Source of the DNA: Saccoglossus kowalevskii
Taxonomy: Eukaryota; Hemichordata; Enteropneusta; Harrimaniidae
Assembly: GCF_000003605.2 (NCBI RefSeq)
Contig: NW_003141322.1
Span: 112,687-163,002 of the forward strand
Length of the DNA: 50,316 nt
Reading direction: 5' to 3'
The translations under genes and the position numbers were made by a program. Shown here one piece after another: positions 39,786 to 50,316 of the stretch (within the stretch, counting starts at the first letter, position 1; every line of letters starts with the position of its first letter). Under the pieces are notes generated by a model that saw only the letters and a list, made by a program, of their open reading frames with translations, was not told where the DNA came from and searched no databases.

Positions 39786-40947
39786 TGTGGCCAATTATTT
39801 CCAAATAACCTACTTTCCCACAAATCATTGAATACCACATGGAATTTTCTACAATGTAATAATAACTCAGAATAAAATGAAAAAAACAAAACAGCAATGC
39901 ACAAATATTTATCTCTGTAGAATTATTGTTTTTAAAGGTTTTTAACACACTAAGGCATGTAAAATTTTCTTCCTGAAAAAAGTTCACCACTACCATTTGC
40001 AAGAATTGCTTGGCCTTTGTCGAAAATCTTTTCCGACAAAAAACATACTGACTATAAAAATGAAGCTCAACCACTTCATCAGCTGTGCTCAGTTATCCCA
40101 AATAAAACAAACACTACTACACTAGCTAAAAGTGTGATACAGTCACCAAAACTTTAACAAAAGCTAGAACATAATATTTACTATTTTGAATCTATACTGT
40201 ACAAGTAATGGTAAATGTATGCTGACAAAGTCACCATGAAAGCATGCATGTAAGAGTAAAATGGGCAATGAACTGTAATGGAGACTTTGTCAGAAAATGA
40301 GCGTTATTCATACGCTTGATATTGAGTCAACTCCCCCACATACATATATTAATACCGCCCACCCCCACAAACACACAAGAAAGGGTCAAAATTGTGAGTG
40401 AGATACTTCATTTGTGTAACCATACAAATACTTAGGAAATGAATACATGCTAAGAAATGACATGATTAATAATATAATTCAAGCTGTCCATTACATTTTT
40501 TATGTTTTGTTACATAAATTAAACACTGGGGATAGATTATATTTTTGATGACTGGGCCTAGTTACTAGATTTCTGAAACTACTTATTATTGTAGCTAGTG
40601 AAGCAACCCTCATAATGCCAAAATAACAATACATTTAGAACAACAGGCATTTCCCTTTTTATGATTCCTTTTATAAATTACTTCTCAGAAAACAGCTTGA
40701 TGCTGTAAGTATGTCTACATACACAATATTTAGTGCTGTAAATTAAATGACCTTGTGTGAAAATCATTGTATTTTCCAGTTAAACAATGTATGATCTCTC
40801 TTTGAACTAAGACATCCAGTGAAGTGAAACTCCCCACAAATCAAAGTGCCATGTTACCCTCATAATTGGAAACTTAAAAACTGTATAAACCAGGCTTCGG
40901 AGAGGAATAAACATTGTAATAGCTGTACAGTTCAATATGACATAAAT

Positions 40948-47906
<6,959 letters not shown>

Positions 47907-48110
47907 GGCCTGGAGACTTCTCAATGATGTAAAATACGCTTATTTACCCGTCTCCGGTCTAAAATTTGGTTACGTCGCCGATTATTCGATGCGATCTGCC
48001 ACGAAAGGAAGTTCCAAGATGGCTTCCCTTGTCTAACGTGCAATAGCCAATAGCTCCTATAGGGGGTCTCTAGTATTGCTCGATCCGACAATGACGTAAT
48101 GCTCCAACGT
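47907..48110. promoter_or_regulatory. Probable Rab1 5' UTR and promoter region
   Basis: The segment upstream of the Rab1 ATG is more GC-rich than the flanks and holds AAGATGGC (about 48016, YY1-like), AGCCAAT (about 48046, CCAAT box) and TGACGTAA (about 48091, CRE-like). These are common in TATA-less housekeeping promoters. The transcription start cannot be placed. Confidence 0.35.
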
Positions 48111-48129
48111 GGCAACATCTGACCTCGCC

Positions 48130-50316
48130 CCTAATATGTATGATTTTATTACCAAACACCCATTTATTTAAGATTTTCCAGTTATTTTCCAGAAAAATAG
48201 CAAACAGAAACATATATTATTTTTGAAGAGTCTGCTGTAAAATAAATTGCATATAGATCGGAGCTTGCTCAGACTTGGGGTTGAGAGTGGCACACCCCTT
48301 CCGTTCTATTCAAATGGCGGTGATGATGCGTCAGACCTGACCGCGGCCAATGTCCATCGGATCTTGCGGATAATCAACTTCAAACTCTTACTCTTGCCAA
48401 TATCATTATTAGACTATTCCATAGTGAGCATAATACAAAAACGACACAGATATGTGGGTGTGGCTCAGCAGATGAAGTATTAAAATACACCGTGATGATG
48501 TACTCCATATTACATATTTAGTAATTTACTCAGTAAACACAATTCTCCACCATTTTGCAGTAGTTGTATAATACAGCATAGATTTATATTTATGTATATA
48601 CGCACAGATGAAAATATAAGTTTGGACAATTACGTCGTATTTTATAACTGATGTCACAGACCACAATATACCCGATCTCAGCTTATTGTCTACTATACAG
48701 ACGGACTTTACTGCATCAATTTATGTGAATTTTGATTTGGTGTGAATCTATAGCACTTATAATTAACCTATACCAGCCCCATGGGTGTATTCGAATACTA
48801 ATGGAGGCAAGAGGGTATCTGATTAAATTTGACAGAAAAGTTAATCTGTACTTTACATATGATAATCATTAGAAATGTTCTTAATTAGTTATACTACTGA
48901 ATTAAATGTTCGTTTACGTTTTTTATTTCGAAAACAAATGCAGCCAACATTATCCTGAATCAAATTATTGATTCCACATCTTTGAAGATTTCAGTATGCT
49001 ACAGTAGGACACGTCCTACTAGAGTGTGAACGCCTAATACGGTAACGTTCGCGTCCCCGTTGTTCACGAGAATGGCATACCGGTGATAGGTTAGGCAAAC
49101 AATGTTTCCAAATGTACCCATATCTTCTCACCTACCCAAGCTTTTAGAGAATGTGTAAATTACTACTACCACCTCTACTACTCAATATATGATATACATA
49201 TGCATATACATATACAGGTCTTCTTCAAGTAGGTCACCTTCAGAAAAATTATTTTCGTTTATGCTGTATCAACTCGTGCATTTTAACAACGTTTAATCGT
49301 CTTTATTTCAATCACAGCATTTTGTTAAAATTTAACATAAAATATAACAACACTAACCTATTACACACAGCTGTAATTGTTTTTTGTTCTCGGGCCGTTA
49401 ATACACATCATAAACCTTTCGGCAAAACTTGACAGATGTGTCAACACAAATGGACAAGAAGTATATTGCACACATACCAAGGTGTCACATACTATACTTA
49501 GATTTATCCAAATTTATAATCCCCCCCCCTCATCAGCTCATGATTGAAAGGGGTGAATCGAATGCTATCCTATAAGTCGGGCGAGTAGGCCTGATTGGAT
49601 GTAATTTAATTTGGGAGTATTATTTTGTTTCGAACTGTCTAAGGTTGAATACTAATTGCTGAATACTGCTATGTACCGCTTTCTAGATAGAAGATATACA
49701 CGTAAAATTATGCATTCTCTGACAGCGACACATTTAGGGCAATGCATTTGTCCCAGCTTTAGCGAACGCAACAAATGTTATGTTTGTTTTATATTATTCT
49801 CAATAATGTTTTCAGCGGCAAGTTTTTTTTCTGTATGTTTTCAAGGACAATTTAGTACGTGACATAGTATTACATTGCATTACGTATACTTGACTATTGT
49901 ATTATGTTTCACATTTTCGATACGCGTACATCGAAACGACTCTTGTCATGTGACAATCGGTAAAGTAAGATTGATCACATTACTGAGAAATGAAATACAC
50001 ATGTAACATATGGTGACGTAGAACGGTTATACGTGTACTGCATAAATGAAATCTTGAAAATAAAATATCGATGATGCGATACTTGAAACTTGCTTTACTT
50101 GGAATCCGAAATCAGACTTGATACTTTTGTGAAATTTGTTTTCTGTTTTTTTATGGGAAGCCCATGAATACTAACTTCTAATGGACAATACCAGTTCAAT
50201 GTCTGTAATCTCAATTCTTGCCCGACCGTATATTTCTTTACAAGCCTACAGTCGTGAAATGCACGCTCATACTTACTATTCAAATGTCCACCCATACCTA
50301 CAATCTCAATACATGT
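48130..50316. other. Right-hand stretch without a supported gene
   Basis: AT-rich sequence with short frames only. The 50295-50095 minus-strand frame (starting MGGHLNSKYERAFHDC) has fairly protein-like composition and a possible acceptor TTGTAG just before it, but I recognise no family. Confidence 0.5.

Noticed and set aside
50095..50295. 66-codon minus-strand frame with a possible acceptor before it
   Set aside because: Composition is protein-like but no family is recognised and the flanking sequence is not in the window; kept only as a note.

Overview
The window is animal nuclear DNA: AT-rich, with split genes, conserved metazoan proteins, dense dispersed repeats and one 648-base assembly gap. 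The repeat load and protein divergence suggest a non-vertebrate, probably marine, metazoan, but the phylum cannot be fixed from the sequence alone. All three recognisable host genes lie on the minus strand.

Region 1 (1 to about 18.5 kb) is the 5' two thirds of a presenilin gene, the catalytic subunit of gamma-secretase. Six coding exons join in phase (18198-18019, 6060-5816, 5403-5262, 4273-4206, 2999-2779, 770-672). The reading ends just after the first catalytic aspartate; the large loop, second aspartate and C-terminus lie beyond the left edge. A possible alternative first exon sits at 10171-10079. The introns carry a LINE tail, two co-occurring tandem-repeat families with terminal hairpins, a short minisatellite and an inverted-repeat element.

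Region 2 (about 18.5 to 22.8 kb) has no supported gene. It holds the gap, which is flanked by arms of a long palindrome, and a degenerate tandem repeat interrupted by an inserted element.

Region 3 (22.9 to 35 kb) encodes a predicted 2765-residue type I membrane protein from four exons: a signal peptide exon, a 49-base bridging exon, one 7.9 kb exon with 17 CUB domains, and a transmembrane/cytoplasmic exon. Fourteen of the CUB domains form seven alternating A-B pairs. The C-terminal pairs are near-identical 906-bp tandem copies. An apparent duplicate of the transmembrane exon lies in the last intron. This is the most unusual locus in the window.

Region 4 (35 to 40.9 kb) is intergenic, with several hairpins and decayed copies of the repeat families seen in region 1. 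Region 5 (40.9 to 47.9 kb) is a complete seven-exon Rab1 GTPase gene (206 residues). It has one GC-AG intron, a 64-bp minisatellite of about 21 copies in its last intron, and a tandem pair of MITE-like elements in its first intron. The last 2.4 kb shows no supported gene.

The three genes have no obvious shared pathway. Presenilin and Rab1 are housekeeping membrane-system genes; the CUB protein looks like a lineage-expanded surface receptor or adhesion protein.
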